This document shows positions 7,524-15,009 of a DNA stretch of 23,001 nucleotides, in pieces. Both the position numbers and the translations under genes were made by a program. Each line of letters opens with the position of its first letter. Position 1 is the first letter of the stretch. The notes under the pieces were generated by a model. That model made no database searches. It was not told the DNA's origin and was given only the letters and a program-made list of their open reading frames with translations. This stretch comes from an uncultured Desulfovibrio sp. Its GTDB lineage: Bacteria; Desulfobacterota; Desulfovibrionia; Desulfovibrionales; Desulfovibrionaceae. The DNA lies in assembly GCA_900553145.1 (NCBI GenBank), contig USCL01000020.1:1-23001 (forward strand), in the 5' to 3' direction.

Positions 7524-7819
7524 GCCAAACGCCTCCTCTTTTGGAGTACGCCTTTTCCGTATAGGTTGATTCATCAAACAGCCACAATGCGTTGAGGCCG
7601 TTTCAGAGAAAACCATCACCCATTTACTCCCGCACGGAACCGGAATGAGGCAAAACACACGTGAAAAACACAACTTCTTGGCAACCGGGTGCAAACACGG
7701 TATGAATCCCAAAAGAAAACCAAAAGAAGTGATTTTTCTCTCAATCCCAACAGGTTCCATACATTCCGCCGATTCCCCCGCTTTTTCTTGCGGCCACCAC
7801 CTATATTAAGGATAGAGCC

Positions 7820-8893
7820 ATGCGGCGCAGCACGCTGTTCGGACTACTCGGCTTTTTTGTATCCCTCCTCTTCCTGACGGCGGAACTTTCCGCCGCCCCT
7901 CAGGAACCTCCGTTCAAAATCGAAACGGGCTGGCTCCCCGAGCATGAGACGTTCCTCATCTGGTACGCCAAACAAAAGGGATGGGACAGGCAGGAAGGGC
8001 TCGACATCGTCCTGAAGCGGTTCGATTCGGGCAAAGAACTGATCGACAATGCGGACAAATGGGTCATCGGGGCCTGCGGGGCGTTCTCCATCCTGACCGG
8101 CCCTTCCCCTGAAAGATTCACCGTCATCGGCGTCGGCAACGACGAGTCGCTGGCCAATGTGGTCATGGTCCGGCCCGACAGCCCGATCTTGAATGCCAAA
8201 GGCGCCAACGACGGCTATCCGAACCTCTACGGCAAAGCCGACGACATCCGGAGCAAGTCCATCATCTGCCCCGCCGCGTCATCCGCCCAATATCTGCTTA
8301 CCAAGTGGCTTGCCGCCTACGGCCTGACGCCCCGGGAAGTGCGTATCCAACATACGGATGCCGCACCGGGGCTTCAGGCTTTCCTTGCCGGAGAAGGGGA
8401 CGCCATCGTCTTGTGGGCGCCCTACAGCTACACCGGGGACGAACACGGACTGAAGGTTGCGGCCACGTCGCGCTCGGTCAACGCGCCGCAACCCGTGCTG
8501 CTCATGGCGGACAAACAGTTTGCCGATGCCCACCCCGCTCAGGTGGCGTCCTTCCTGCGGGTCTATCTGCGCGCCGTCCGCATGATGCGCGAGGAGTCCG
8601 TGGCGGCCCTTGCGGAAGACTACAAAAGATTCTTCAGGGTGTGGGCAGGCAAAACAATGTCCGATGCCGAAGTCATCAAGGACATCACCATCCATCAGGT
8701 GTTTCTGCTTGACGATCAGCTCCGGCTGTTCAACGCCGGGCATTCCCGCAGCGACATGCAGAACTGGCTCGCCGCCATGATCCGCTTCCATGCGGGAACG
8801 GCCTATTCCCAAGACAACGCGGAGGAACTGCTCGGCCTCGTTACCGACGCATTCCTCAAAAAGGTCGAACGGCCTATTCCCGAATACCGGTGA
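7820..8893 (+). CDS. Orphan ABC transporter substrate-binding protein (NMT1/SsuA/ThiY-like)
   Basis: A periplasmic binding protein of 357 residues. An N-terminal signal peptide (about 1-26, cleavage near LSAA/PQ) is followed by a two-lobed type II binding fold of the nitrate/sulfonate/taurine/thiamine-precursor class. Visible features are TGWLPEHETFLIWYAKQKGW, the GLDIVLKRFDSGKELID segment, ACGAFSIL, SSAQYLLTKWLAAYGLTPREV and a DAIVLWAPYS hinge. AAGGA lies seven bases before the ATG. No permease or ATPase gene is adjacent: the neighbours are a divergent permease and a convergent tlyA. It must therefore share a transporter encoded elsewhere or act as a sensor. Ligand unknown. Confidence 0.82.
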   Translation: MRRSTLFGLLGFFVSLLFLTAELSAAPQEPPFKIETGWLPEHETFLIWYAKQKGWDRQEGLDIVLKRFDSGKELIDNADKWVIGACGAFSILTGPSPERFTVIGVGNDESLANVVMVRPDSPILNAKGANDGYPNLYGKADDIRSKSIICPAASSAQYLLTKWLAAYGLTPREVRIQHTDAAPGLQAFLAGEGDAIVLWAPYSYTGDEHGLKVAATSRSVNAPQPVLLMADKQFADAHPAQVASFLRVYLRAVRMMREESVAALAEDYKRFFRVWAGKTMSDAEVIKDITIHQVFLLDDQLRLFNAGHSRSDMQNWLAAMIRFHAGTAYSQDNAEELLGLVTDAFLKKVERPIPEYR

Positions 8894-9092
8894 CCCCGCG
8901 CACCCCAACGGGGGCCCTTCCCCCTCCGTCCATTCGGGCAGCGTTATGCGGGAAGGAAGCCACACATCGGAGCCCTTTGTTGTTCATGCTTCCATGTTCC
9001 GGAAGCCGTCCCCATGCAGCCCATGGGGAGCCCTCTTTCTCCCAAAGGGCAACCGCCCCCCCACGTAGCCAAAACCTTTTCCTGATCCATAT

Positions 9093-9135
9093 AAAAAGAC
9101 GGCCTGATCCATTTCCATTGGATCAGGCCGTTTTC
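9093..9135. terminator. Bidirectional terminator
   Basis: A perfect 13-bp stem (9099-9111 with 9119-9131) with a seven-base loop, TTTT on the plus side and an A-tract on the left that reads as T on the minus strand. It closes the substrate-binding protein transcript. Confidence 0.85.
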
Positions 9136-9270
9136 TTCTCACCTATGCGGCAACGGGCAGAAGGCTAACCGAAACCCTGCCCTCCGCTCTCCATATCCCT
9201 TACGCTCAACAAACAAAAGAACTCCTGCCGCACAGCCTCCCCACCAATCGAAAGCCGTGGGAAAGGAGGG

Positions 9271-9312
9271 GCCGGGGGGGAAAACCTTCTGAAGAAGGGT
9301 TTTCCCCCCGGC
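9271..9312 (-). terminator. Long GC-rich hairpin at the tlyA stop codon
   Basis: GCCGGGGGG (9271-9279) pairs with CCCCCCGGC (9304-9312), then AAAACC with GGTTTT, giving about fifteen pairs with one bulged G. It starts one base past the tlyA stop. There is no T-tract on either side, so it may act as an RNA-stabilising end or weak terminator, backed up by the hairpin at 9093. Confidence 0.45.
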
Positions 9313-9313
9313 T

Positions 9314-10105
9314 TCATTCCTCACCCTCGCGTTCACACCCCATCTGCCCGTTCCCGACGCGGCGCAGGCAGACGATATACTCCTGATTCCCCTTGGGGCC
9401 CTTGACGGCGGCGGGCACGACGCCGAGGCACTCAAGGCCAAGACGCTCCTGACAAAACAACAGCACCTTATCCACTGCCTGCTGGCGCAGGGCGGGATCG
9501 CGCACCACGCCCTTGTCCGTCTGGTGCGGCCCAAGCTCAAACTGCGGCTTGACCAGCGCCGCCACCAAGCCGCCTTCCTTCAGCCAGCGCACGCAGGGCG
9601 GCAGGATCAGCGTCAGGGAAATGAAAGAGACGTCGGCGACGATGATATCCACCGGCTCGGGGATCAAGTCTTCAGGAGCCGTACGCAGGTTGGTCCCTTC
9701 CATGCTGATGACCCGCGGATCCCGGCGCATGCGCTCATGAAGCTGTTCCTTGCCCACGTCCACCGCATAGACCTTCGCCGCGCCGTGCTGCAGGAGGCAA
9801 TCCGTGAACCCGCCCGTGGACGCTCCGGCATCCAAACAGACGAACCCGATCACATCCAGCTCAAAATGCTCTATGGCGGTCAACAGCTTATACGCGCCAC
9901 GGCTGACGTATTTCTCGATGCCGACCAGTACGAAGGCCGTATCCAACGGATATTTGTGGCCGGGCTTATCCACTTTCTGCCGTACGCCGGAGACATCCTC
10001 CAGCGCCACCTTGCCCGCCATGATCAGACGTTTCGCCATTTCGCGGCTTTCCGCCAGACCTTGCGCGAAAACCAACTCGTCCGCGCGTTCCTTACCCTGC
10101 GCCAT
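9314..10105 (-). CDS. tlyA: TlyA-family rRNA 2'-O-methyltransferase (hemolysin A-like)
   Basis: 263 residues: an N-terminal S4 RNA-binding domain (about 6-68, with RADELVFAQGLAESREMAKRLIMAGKV) followed by an FtsJ-like Rossmann methyltransferase. The SAM-binding motif LDAGASTGGFTDCLL spans 91-105, and the conserved blocks YVSRGAYKL (66-74), ADVSFIS (157-163) and LVKPQFE (184-190) carry the catalytic Lys/Asp/Lys positions of the family. Characterised TlyA proteins methylate C1409 of 16S and/or C1920 of 23S rRNA. The start at 10105 (MAQGKERAD) is chosen because an upstream GTG at 10144 adds a tail that is not S4-like. Its hemolysin name is historical. Standalone gene, divergent from the HAD phosphatase. 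Confidence 0.9.
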   Translation of the reverse strand: MAQGKERADELVFAQGLAESREMAKRLIMAGKVALEDVSGVRQKVDKPGHKYPLDTAFVLVGIEKYVSRGAYKLLTAIEHFELDVIGFVCLDAGASTGGFTDCLLQHGAAKVYAVDVGKEQLHERMRRDPRVISMEGTNLRTAPEDLIPEPVDIIVADVSFISLTLILPPCVRWLKEGGLVAALVKPQFELGPHQTDKGVVRDPALRQQAVDKVLLFCQERLGLECLGVVPAAVKGPKGNQEYIVCLRRVGNGQMGCEREGEE

Positions 10106-10312
10106 ACTGACCCCGCTTCCGAAAAAGAATTGCCGTGGCACCACGGCACCGGGCTAGAGTTAGCAAAATCCAGCCATGATGCAACCCGCCGTTATCGATC
10201 CGCAGCAGATTGGCGCTTGAAAGACACGGCGTCCTTTGTCATGCTTGCCGTCGCAAGCCGCCCTTTTCGCCCGCGCATTGCCCTGCGGGCAACGGCTCGC
10301 AGAGGAACCGCC

Positions 10313-11011
10313 ATGAATGAACGAAACTATCACGCCGTCATTTTTGATCTTGACGGGACATTGCTGAACACGCTCGACGATCTCGCCAATGCCGCCAACG
10401 TCGCGCTGCACTCAGCCGGCTACCCCCAGCACCCTGCCGCCGCCTACCGCCAGTTTGTCGGCAACGGCCTGCGCATGCTCGTCCGCCGCGCCCTGCCCGC
10501 CGGGGAAGCGGATCGGCTCGGCCCTGAGGGGTTTGAAGCATTGGTGGAGCGCACAGGCGACAACTATGCCAGAGACTGGGCCGTAACAACGCGCCCCTAC
10601 CCGCATATCCCCGAACTGCTGCGGGAACTCCGGCGACGCGGCATCCCCTTGGCCGTCGTGACGAACAAACCGCACGGATGGACACTCCGCATGCTTGAGC
10701 ACTATTTTCCCGATGCCCCCTTCCGGTTTATTCAGGGAGCCCTGCCGGACTTGCCCCACAAACCCGATCCTACCGGGGCGCTCAAGGCCGCCCGGCATCT
10801 CGGCATCGTTCCCGGCAAAACGGTTTTTGTCGGGGACAGCAATGTAGACATGCTGACGGCCCGCAACGCCGGGATGGCCGCCGTCGGCGTGGACTGGGGA
10901 TTCCGCGGCGCCAAGGAACTGCAAGAAAGCGGCGCGGACGAAATCCTGTATGATCCGTTGGAGCTTCTTCATTTTTTTGAAGAGGGCACGCATCAGCAGT
11001 TCAGGCCGTAA
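10313..11011 (+). CDS. gph: HAD-superfamily phosphatase, phosphoglycolate phosphatase type
   Basis: 232 residues with the HAD subfamily IA layout. Motif I is FDLDGTLLNT (nucleophile Asp12, general acid Asp14), an alpha-helical cap follows, and then motif II VVTNKP, motif III HKPDPTGAL and motif IV VFVGDSNVDMLTARNAG. This arrangement is that of Gph, which removes phosphate from 2-phosphoglycolate, but related pyrophosphatases (PpaX) and phosphonatases share it, so substrate is a family-level inference. The start at 10313 has AGAGGA seven bases upstream. A longer open frame running back to 9524 is only the antisense of tlyA. tRNA-Leu follows 85 bases downstream with its own promoter. Confidence 0.85.
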   Translation: MNERNYHAVIFDLDGTLLNTLDDLANAANVALHSAGYPQHPAAAYRQFVGNGLRMLVRRALPAGEADRLGPEGFEALVERTGDNYARDWAVTTRPYPHIPELLRELRRRGIPLAVVTNKPHGWTLRMLEHYFPDAPFRFIQGALPDLPHKPDPTGALKAARHLGIVPGKTVFVGDSNVDMLTARNAGMAAVGVDWGFRGAKELQESGADEILYDPLELLHFFEEGTHQQFRP

Positions 11012-11056
11012 ACACAGTTTGCAAGCCGGATACCGAAGGAGGGGAAGGCTCTTCTG

Positions 11057-11085
11057 TTGACTCATTCCCCTGATGCACGTATTCT
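11057..11085 (+). promoter_or_regulatory. Promoter of tRNA-Leu
   Basis: TTGACT (11057-11062), a 17-base spacer, then TATTCT (11080-11085). The predicted start is a few bases before the mature 5' end at 11097. Confidence 0.6.
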
Positions 11086-11096
11086 TTACCACCCAT

Positions 11097-11183
11097 GCCC
11101 GGATGGCGGAACTGGCAGACGCAAGGGACTTAAAATCCCTAGGCTTTATAGCCGTACGAGTTCAATCCTCGTTCCGGGTACCA
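11097..11183 (+). tRNA. tRNA-Leu (anticodon UAA)
   Basis: An 87-base class II tRNA. The acceptor arm GCCCGGA pairs with TCCGGGT (a G-U first pair, as in E. coli leuZ). The anticodon stem AGGGA/TCCCT encloses loop CTTAAAA with anticodon TAA at 11131-11133. A long variable arm follows, then a T-loop GTTCAATCC and an encoded CCA end. A phage-derived fragment begins about 430 bases downstream. Confidence 0.96.
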
Positions 11184-11609
11184 AACAAAATGAACAGGTT
11201 ACAATAAAACCTGACACTCTTTACATCTAAGAATAAGCCCCCTCAGTTTGCACGTTGTAAATGCAAATTCAGGGGGCTTTTCTTTTACCCTTCTCCCTTC
11301 TCTTTTCCCGCCCCTCCTCTCTCATCTCATACTCCCGCCTCCCTACTTCCCCTCCTTCCCCTGCGCCCGCTGACATCCGTCAAAGGGACTTCCCTCCGCC
11401 TTTTTTGCTAATTACCGCATTACCTCACGGCATTAGGTGCGCTGACACCCATGAATCGCATGGATCTCCTTCCGTCAGCAGAACAGCACCCGGCCCCACG
11501 CGAACCCATCCCTCCTCCTAACCAAGGACAGATCCGCCCATTCGCTTGGGGCCTTTTTTTGCGCCCAAATTTTGAAACTCATAATCACTCTAAAATAAAG
11601 GATTATTTT
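11184..11609. other. 426-bp gap with terminator and pyrimidine-rich tract
   Basis: No gene seen. It holds the tRNA terminator (11235-11286), then a strongly pyrimidine-biased stretch from about 11278 to 11366, and an AT-rich leader (11565-11609) carrying the ribosome-binding site of the phage polymerase fragment. Confidence 0.5.
11235..11286 (+). terminator. Terminator of tRNA-Leu
   Basis: AAGCCCCCT (11235-11243) pairs with AGGGGGCTT (11271-11279). An inner TTTGCA/TGCAAA stem continues the hairpin, followed by TTTTCTTTT. Confidence 0.8.
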
Positions 11610-11968
11610 ATGAAAGATGCCTGTTTTGCGCCCGAAAACGCCCGCCGCAACCACCACAGTCTGCCCCTCTCTCCGCTTTTCGCCCGCCAGCTTGAGCTTG
11701 AAAAGGAAATGGCCGACCGGGGCCGGGACCGCTACTACACGACAGTGGCCCGCAACACCGAACGGAATGCGGAAGCGAATACCAGCTACGGGAAAATGCT
11801 CCTGAAACGCGGCATTGAGCCGATGGCACGGGCCATCAGCGAGTTCATGGAGTCCGCCAAACAAGGCGGCGCGGGCAGGCGGCACAAGGCCGTGGGGATG
11901 CTCGAAGGGATGGACGTGCAGGTGGTGGCGTTCATCTCGCTGCGGAAGGTGCTCGACACGTTCAGCCA
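11610..11968 (+). pseudogene. Remnant of a T7-type phage RNA polymerase (N-terminal part)
   Basis: About 119 codons resembling the N-terminal domain of single-subunit phage T7-family RNA polymerase. In order they show LFARQLELEKEMADRGRDRY (about 23-42), KMLLKRGIEPMARAISEFM (62-80) and AVGMLEGMDVQVVAFISLRKVLDT (94-117). These align with T7 gp1 segments REQLALEHESYEMGEARF, LITTLLPKMIARINDWF and FQFLQEIKPEAVAYITIKTTL. AAAGGA (11597-11602) precedes the ATG. At about 11968 the frame leaves the polymerase and the same DNA, read one frame over, becomes a phage primase-helicase; the original frame then runs out of homology to a stop at 12156-12158. The palm, fingers and catalytic aspartates are absent, so no polymerase activity is possible. 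Identification is from remembered family sequence. Confidence 0.78.
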
Positions 11969-12747
11969 GCCTCCCCAACGGCTCCAGCTCCGGGGCAAAA
12001 TACATCCGGGCCAGCCTCGAATGGCTGAAGAGTTTCGACGAGGTGGTCTTCGCCTTCGACATGGACGAGCCGGGGCAGAAGGCCTCCAAGGAATGCGCCC
12101 TCCTGCTCAGTCCCGGCAAGGCCAAGATCGCCCGCCTCCCGATGAAGGACGCCAATGAATGCCTCGTGGCGGGCAAGGGCAAGGAACTCATCGACGCCTT
12201 GTGGGGAGCCGTCCCCTACCGGCCCGACGGCATCAGGTCCGGGGCCGAGCTGTGGGAGGACATCAAAAAGCCTCCGCCAGCGGGCTACGAGATCCCCTAT
12301 CCGGGGCTGAACGACAAGCTCGGCGGGGTGCGCCTCGGGGAGCTTGTGCTGTTCACGGCGGGCTCGGGCATCGGCAAGTCCACCATCGTCAACGAGATCG
12401 CCTACCACCTCATGATGGCGCACGGCCTCACTCTCGGCGTCATGGCCCTTGAAGAGAACCCCGCCCGCAACGCCCGCCGCTACCTCGGCATCCACCTCAA
12501 CAAACCCCTGCACCTCCCCGCCGCCCATGCAAGCGTGCCCGAAACCGACCTGAAAGCGGCCTTCGACGCCGTAATGGCCCCCGAGTCCGAATGCATACCG
12601 CCGGAACACGCTATCAGGCAGAACGGCATTATGACCGAACCCTCTCCACTTGTCCCATCATCAAAGAAGCGATCGAACGGAAACGCCCATAAGCCGTTGA
12701 AAACGGTATGTTGGACGCATTGGAACGGCGCACAGCACCAGCCCTAA
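11965..12747 (+). pseudogene. Remnant of a T7 gp4-type primase-helicase (internal part)
   Basis: The reading frame offset by one from the upstream polymerase fragment encodes the middle of a T7-like primase-helicase. It begins SLPNGSSSGAKYIR, then shows the Toprim block VVFAFDMDEPGQKA (metal-binding DMDEPG at 12058-12075), the KDANECL segment, and the helicase start KLGGVRLGELVLFTAGSGIGKST with Walker A at 12361-12384, followed by VMALEENPARNARRYLG. The T7 gp4 counterparts are LMFDMDEAGRKA, KDANEC and EVIMVTSGSGMGKST. Homology fades near 12590, before helicase motifs H2 to H4, and the frame ends at 12747 without family sequence. The zinc-binding primase domain and the start are missing. It is a broken fragment. 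Confidence 0.8.
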
Positions 12748-13005
12748 AATTCGAACGGCAACACATCCCGTACGGCACAACCGGGTATCCTTGCATGGAA
12801 AGGAGAGCACCGCCTATGCAGTACGCCGAGCGCCCTTTATCCGATCTGGCTTCCCACCGGCGATCCTTTCGTGCGCCGGGATATGCCCCCGGGAGCCTAT
12901 CGATCTCTGCTAGCCGATCTGCTATCACAGGACACGGGGGAAAAACTCCCTGACAACGCGGCAACCATCCTGAATCGTTCTCTATCTTTTGAAAAGGTTT
13001 ACGCC
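12593..13005. other. Unassigned sequence past the phage remnant
   Basis: 413 bases with no complete gene. One frame (stop at about 12693) reads RYQAERHYDRTLSTCPIIKE, which could be the C-terminal scrap of another protein. A second frame, open from 12748, reads through RTAQPGILAWKGEHR and PFVRRDMPPGAYRSLL into the TSUP gene but has no start signal. Both may be relics of the same element. The ribosome-binding site of the TSUP gene lies at 12992-12997. Confidence 0.4.
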
Positions 13006-13812
13006 ATGCTTTCCATGCTTGCGCTTCTCGTGCTTGGCGGGGCTCTTGTGGGGCTCCTTTCCGGGCTTCTCGGCGTCGGCGGGGCGGTGGTCATCATGCC
13101 CATGCTCAACGCGTTTTTCGAGCGCCTCGGATTTTCCGTGGACATGACGCAGCACCTGTCGCTCGGAACGTCCCTTGCCACCATCCTGTTCACGTCCCTT
13201 TCCAGCGTGCTGGCACACAAACGTTACGGTTCCGTGCGCGCCGACATTTGGAAAAAGATGGCCCCCGGCATCATTGCGGGCACGCTCGGCGGCGCGCTCC
13301 TCGCACCGCATCTTCCGGGGCTGTTCCTGCGCGGCTTTTTCGCCTTCTTCGTCATGCTGGTCGGTGTCCATCTGCTCTTTAAGCCCCAGCCGCACCCCAA
13401 AGAAGGACGGCTTGAACGGACAATGCTCCCGGTCAGCATGCTCATCGGGCTGATTTCGAGCCTTGCGGGCATCGCCGGAACCATGCTCTGCGTGATATTC
13501 CTCGTCTGGGCGGCGATCGACTGGGCCGACGCCGTGGGTACGTCCGCCGCCCTGAGCCTGCCCATCACCCTGACCGGAACCATCGGATACGCCATAGGCG
13601 GCTGGCACCTGCCTGATCTCCCGTCCTATTCCGTGGGCTTCGTATACCTTCCGGGGATGCTCTGCCTGCTGGTTTCCAGCATGAGCATGGCCGTCGTGGG
13701 CGCACGGCTGGCCCATTCGCCGGGGTTGCCGGTGCAGGCATTGCGTAGCTGCTTCGCGGTCGGCAACATCCTTCTCGGGCTTTCGATACTCTATTCCGTC
13801 CTTTTCAGATGA
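13006..13812 (+). CDS. TSUP-family (TauE/SafE) membrane transporter
   Basis: A polytopic inner-membrane protein of 268 residues in the sulfite exporter TauE/SafE (TSUP, formerly DUF81) family. The N-terminal signature GLLSGLLGVGGAVVIMPML (16-34) is diagnostic, and a related repeat SLAGIAGTMLCV occurs in the second half, reflecting the internal duplication. About eight hydrophobic segments are visible. Family members export sulfite, sulfoacetate or other organosulfur anions, but the substrate cannot be told here. The ATG at 13006 has AAAAGG eight bases upstream. An in-frame GTG at 12871 would add 45 hydrophilic residues without a ribosome-binding site and is rejected. It lies immediately downstream of the phage remnant and ends at a shared terminator with tRNA-Lys. 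Confidence 0.87.
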   Translation: MLSMLALLVLGGALVGLLSGLLGVGGAVVIMPMLNAFFERLGFSVDMTQHLSLGTSLATILFTSLSSVLAHKRYGSVRADIWKKMAPGIIAGTLGGALLAPHLPGLFLRGFFAFFVMLVGVHLLFKPQPHPKEGRLERTMLPVSMLIGLISSLAGIAGTMLCVIFLVWAAIDWADAVGTSAALSLPITLTGTIGYAIGGWHLPDLPSYSVGFVYLPGMLCLLVSSMSMAVVGARLAHSPGLPVQALRSCFAVGNILLGLSILYSVLFR

Positions 13813-13910
13813 ACCCGGTACGGCTCAAAAAAACCGCAAAAAACAAAAAACGCCGCGCCAACACATCCCGGATACACGCCTTCGCAAAGCAAGCTCCTGC
13901 TTTACGGTGG

Positions 13911-13957
13911 AAAAACAAAAATCCCGGCAGGAAAAACCTGCCGGGATACTGTTTTTT
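13911..13957. terminator. Bidirectional terminator between TSUP gene and tRNA-Lys
   Basis: ATCCCGGCAGG (13921-13931) and CCTGCCGGGAT (13937-13947) form a perfect 11-bp stem with loop AAAAA. The plus strand continues ACTG-TTTTTT. The minus strand continues TTTTGTTTTT, making it a strong terminator for the tRNA. Confidence 0.87.
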
Positions 13958-13959
13958 GC

Positions 13960-14035
<76 letters not shown>

Positions 14036-14071
14036 AAGGACATTTCTGCCCGCGCTCATCGCGCGAAAAGG

Positions 14072-14100
14072 GATGTACCGAAAACGGCGGGCGGTGTCAA
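14072..14100 (-). promoter_or_regulatory. Promoter of tRNA-Lys copy 1
   Basis: On the minus strand: perfect TTGACA (14100-14095), a 17-base spacer, TACATC (14077-14072). The start falls about 30 bases before the mature tRNA end. Confidence 0.6.
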
Positions 14101-14275
14101 CGCCTTCCCCGCATTTTTCGGAAATTTTTCTTCACTCGCAGGAAAGAGCCCTTCACCTCACAATAAAAGAAAGCCACATTCCTTTATGCGGGGTCCCAAC
14201 CCCGTTCAGGCGGGTGGGCACTTGCCGAGCCGCAGAGGCCGTTTCGCCTCATCGCCTCTAGAAGTGAAACCCGAA

Positions 14276-14320
14276 ATAAAAAGCGGGGCCCACAAAACAG
14301 GGAGTCCGAAGTGCCCCGCT
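14276..14320 (-). terminator. Terminator of the BFD-like gene
   Basis: AGCGGGGC (14282-14289) pairs with GCCCCGCT (14313-14320) around a 23-base loop. On the minus strand the stem is followed by TTTTTAT. Confidence 0.6.
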
Positions 14321-14403
14321 CTTGCATCAACGCGTTGGTTTTCTCAAAGAAAGGGAGAAACGTTGTCCTTCTCACCGAGAAGGATGAGGATTTCCCGTGA
14401 ACA

Positions 14404-14589
14404 TCACCTGCCGCGCGGATTTTTTTCCCGGCATTGCCCTTGGCGGCACGCCCCGGTGGCGGCCCGCACATCGTCTAAGGTGACGGCGCCCCGCTGCTTG
14501 GCGCGCACTATTTCGCCCTTGCTCACGCCGGCGCACCAGCATACGAACTCATCGTCCGGTGCGCTCCAGATATCTTGTGTAAAGTCCAT
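14404..14589 (-). CDS. Small BFD-like [2Fe-2S] protein
   Basis: 61 residues. It follows the bacterioferritin-associated-ferredoxin-like fold: VCWCAGVSKGEIVRA near residues 16-30, then GAVTLDDVRAATGACRQGQC. The four cysteines (CxC near the start, CxxxxC at the end) are placed to bind one [2Fe-2S] cluster. The CxC and TGAC regions are close to the BFD domain, but the second pair is spaced C-x4-C rather than the usual C-x2-C. AGAGGGG precedes the ATG. Such stand-alone domains serve in iron release or as electron carriers; no partner is adjacent here. It lies between two identical tRNA-Lys genes with its own terminator. Confidence 0.75.
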   Translation of the reverse strand: MDFTQDIWSAPDDEFVCWCAGVSKGEIVRAKQRGAVTLDDVRAATGACRQGQCREKNPRGR

Positions 14590-14803
14590 GCGTCCCCTCT
14601 ATCAGCATATTCGAAACACATCCGGCTGCCCTCCCAATTCAGCTGCCGCACATTCGCCATGCGGCATGGCTCTAGAAGCTGGAAGGACACCGCTCGGGAA
14701 GATGCCGTCACGGACAAGTGCTTTATCCCTGATTGCCGGCTAGGCTGCCAGCCCGTCCCGATGCCAAGCGTTGAAGCTGCTTCCGGCGCCATATACGAAA
14801 GAA

Positions 14804-14827
14804 GGGTTGCAACTTTCATTGCAACCC
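14804..14827 (-). terminator. Hairpin after tRNA-Lys copy 2
   Basis: GGGTTGCAA (14804-14812) and TTGCAACCC (14819-14827) form a perfect nine-bp stem with a six-base loop. On the minus strand it is followed by TTCTTTC, a modest T-tract. Confidence 0.6.
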
Positions 14828-14838
14828 CTTGATTTCGC

Positions 14839-14914
<76 letters not shown>

Positions 14915-14936
14915 GTGCCTCGCGGCGTGAAAAGAG

Positions 14937-14965
14937 GTTTAGTCCAAATGAGGGGTGAGTGTCAA
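14937..14965 (-). promoter_or_regulatory. Promoter of tRNA-Lys copy 2
   Basis: Minus strand TTGACA (14965-14960), a 17-base spacer, CTAAAC (14942-14937). It is analogous to the copy 1 promoter in layout but differs in spacer sequence. Confidence 0.55.
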
Positions 14966-15009
14966 CACCCTTTTTGCCAAAGAGAGGAAAAAACGCTAAC
15001 GTCCCCCTC

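Larger units (their letters stand above)
7128..7819. other. 692-bp divergent regulatory region
   Basis: No convincing gene lies here. Read towards the permease (minus strand), it holds three palindromic sites (7412-7523), an A7-TA-T6 tract at 7354-7368 likely to be intrinsically bent, a -24/-12 promoter (7281-7296) and a leader of about 140 bases. The side facing the substrate-binding protein (7524-7819) shows only its AAGGA ribosome-binding site and no clear promoter. Confidence 0.6.
8894..9313. other. Convergent intergenic region, no gene seen
   Basis: 420 bases between the substrate-binding protein and tlyA. It contains two strong hairpins (9093-9135 and 9271-9312) described separately. 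The remaining sequence (8894-9090 and 9136-9270) shows no open frame with a ribosome-binding site. Confidence 0.6.
14036..14403. other. Gap between tRNA-Lys copy 1 and the BFD-like gene
   Basis: 368 bases without a gene. It carries the tRNA-Lys promoter (14072-14100) and the minus-strand hairpin terminator of the small ferredoxin gene (14276-14320). Nothing else is recognisable. Confidence 0.55.

Noticed and set aside
7679..7694. Possible sigma-54 promoter facing the substrate-binding protein (TGGCAACCGGGTGCA)
   Set aside because: The GG to GC spacing is nine instead of the strict ten, so it is unlikely to function.
7470..7760. 96-residue minus-strand open frame in the permease upstream region
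   Set aside because: It has no good ribosome-binding site and its C-terminal part is made of the palindromic sites; it looks random.
11565..11605. T3/T7-like phage promoter before the polymerase fragment
   Set aside because: Only a vague match to the CACTAAAGG-type core; key bases and spacing differ.
12871..13005. Upstream GTG start adding 45 residues to the TSUP protein
   Set aside because: No ribosome-binding site and hydrophilic extra sequence not typical of TSUP; the ATG at 13006 has one.
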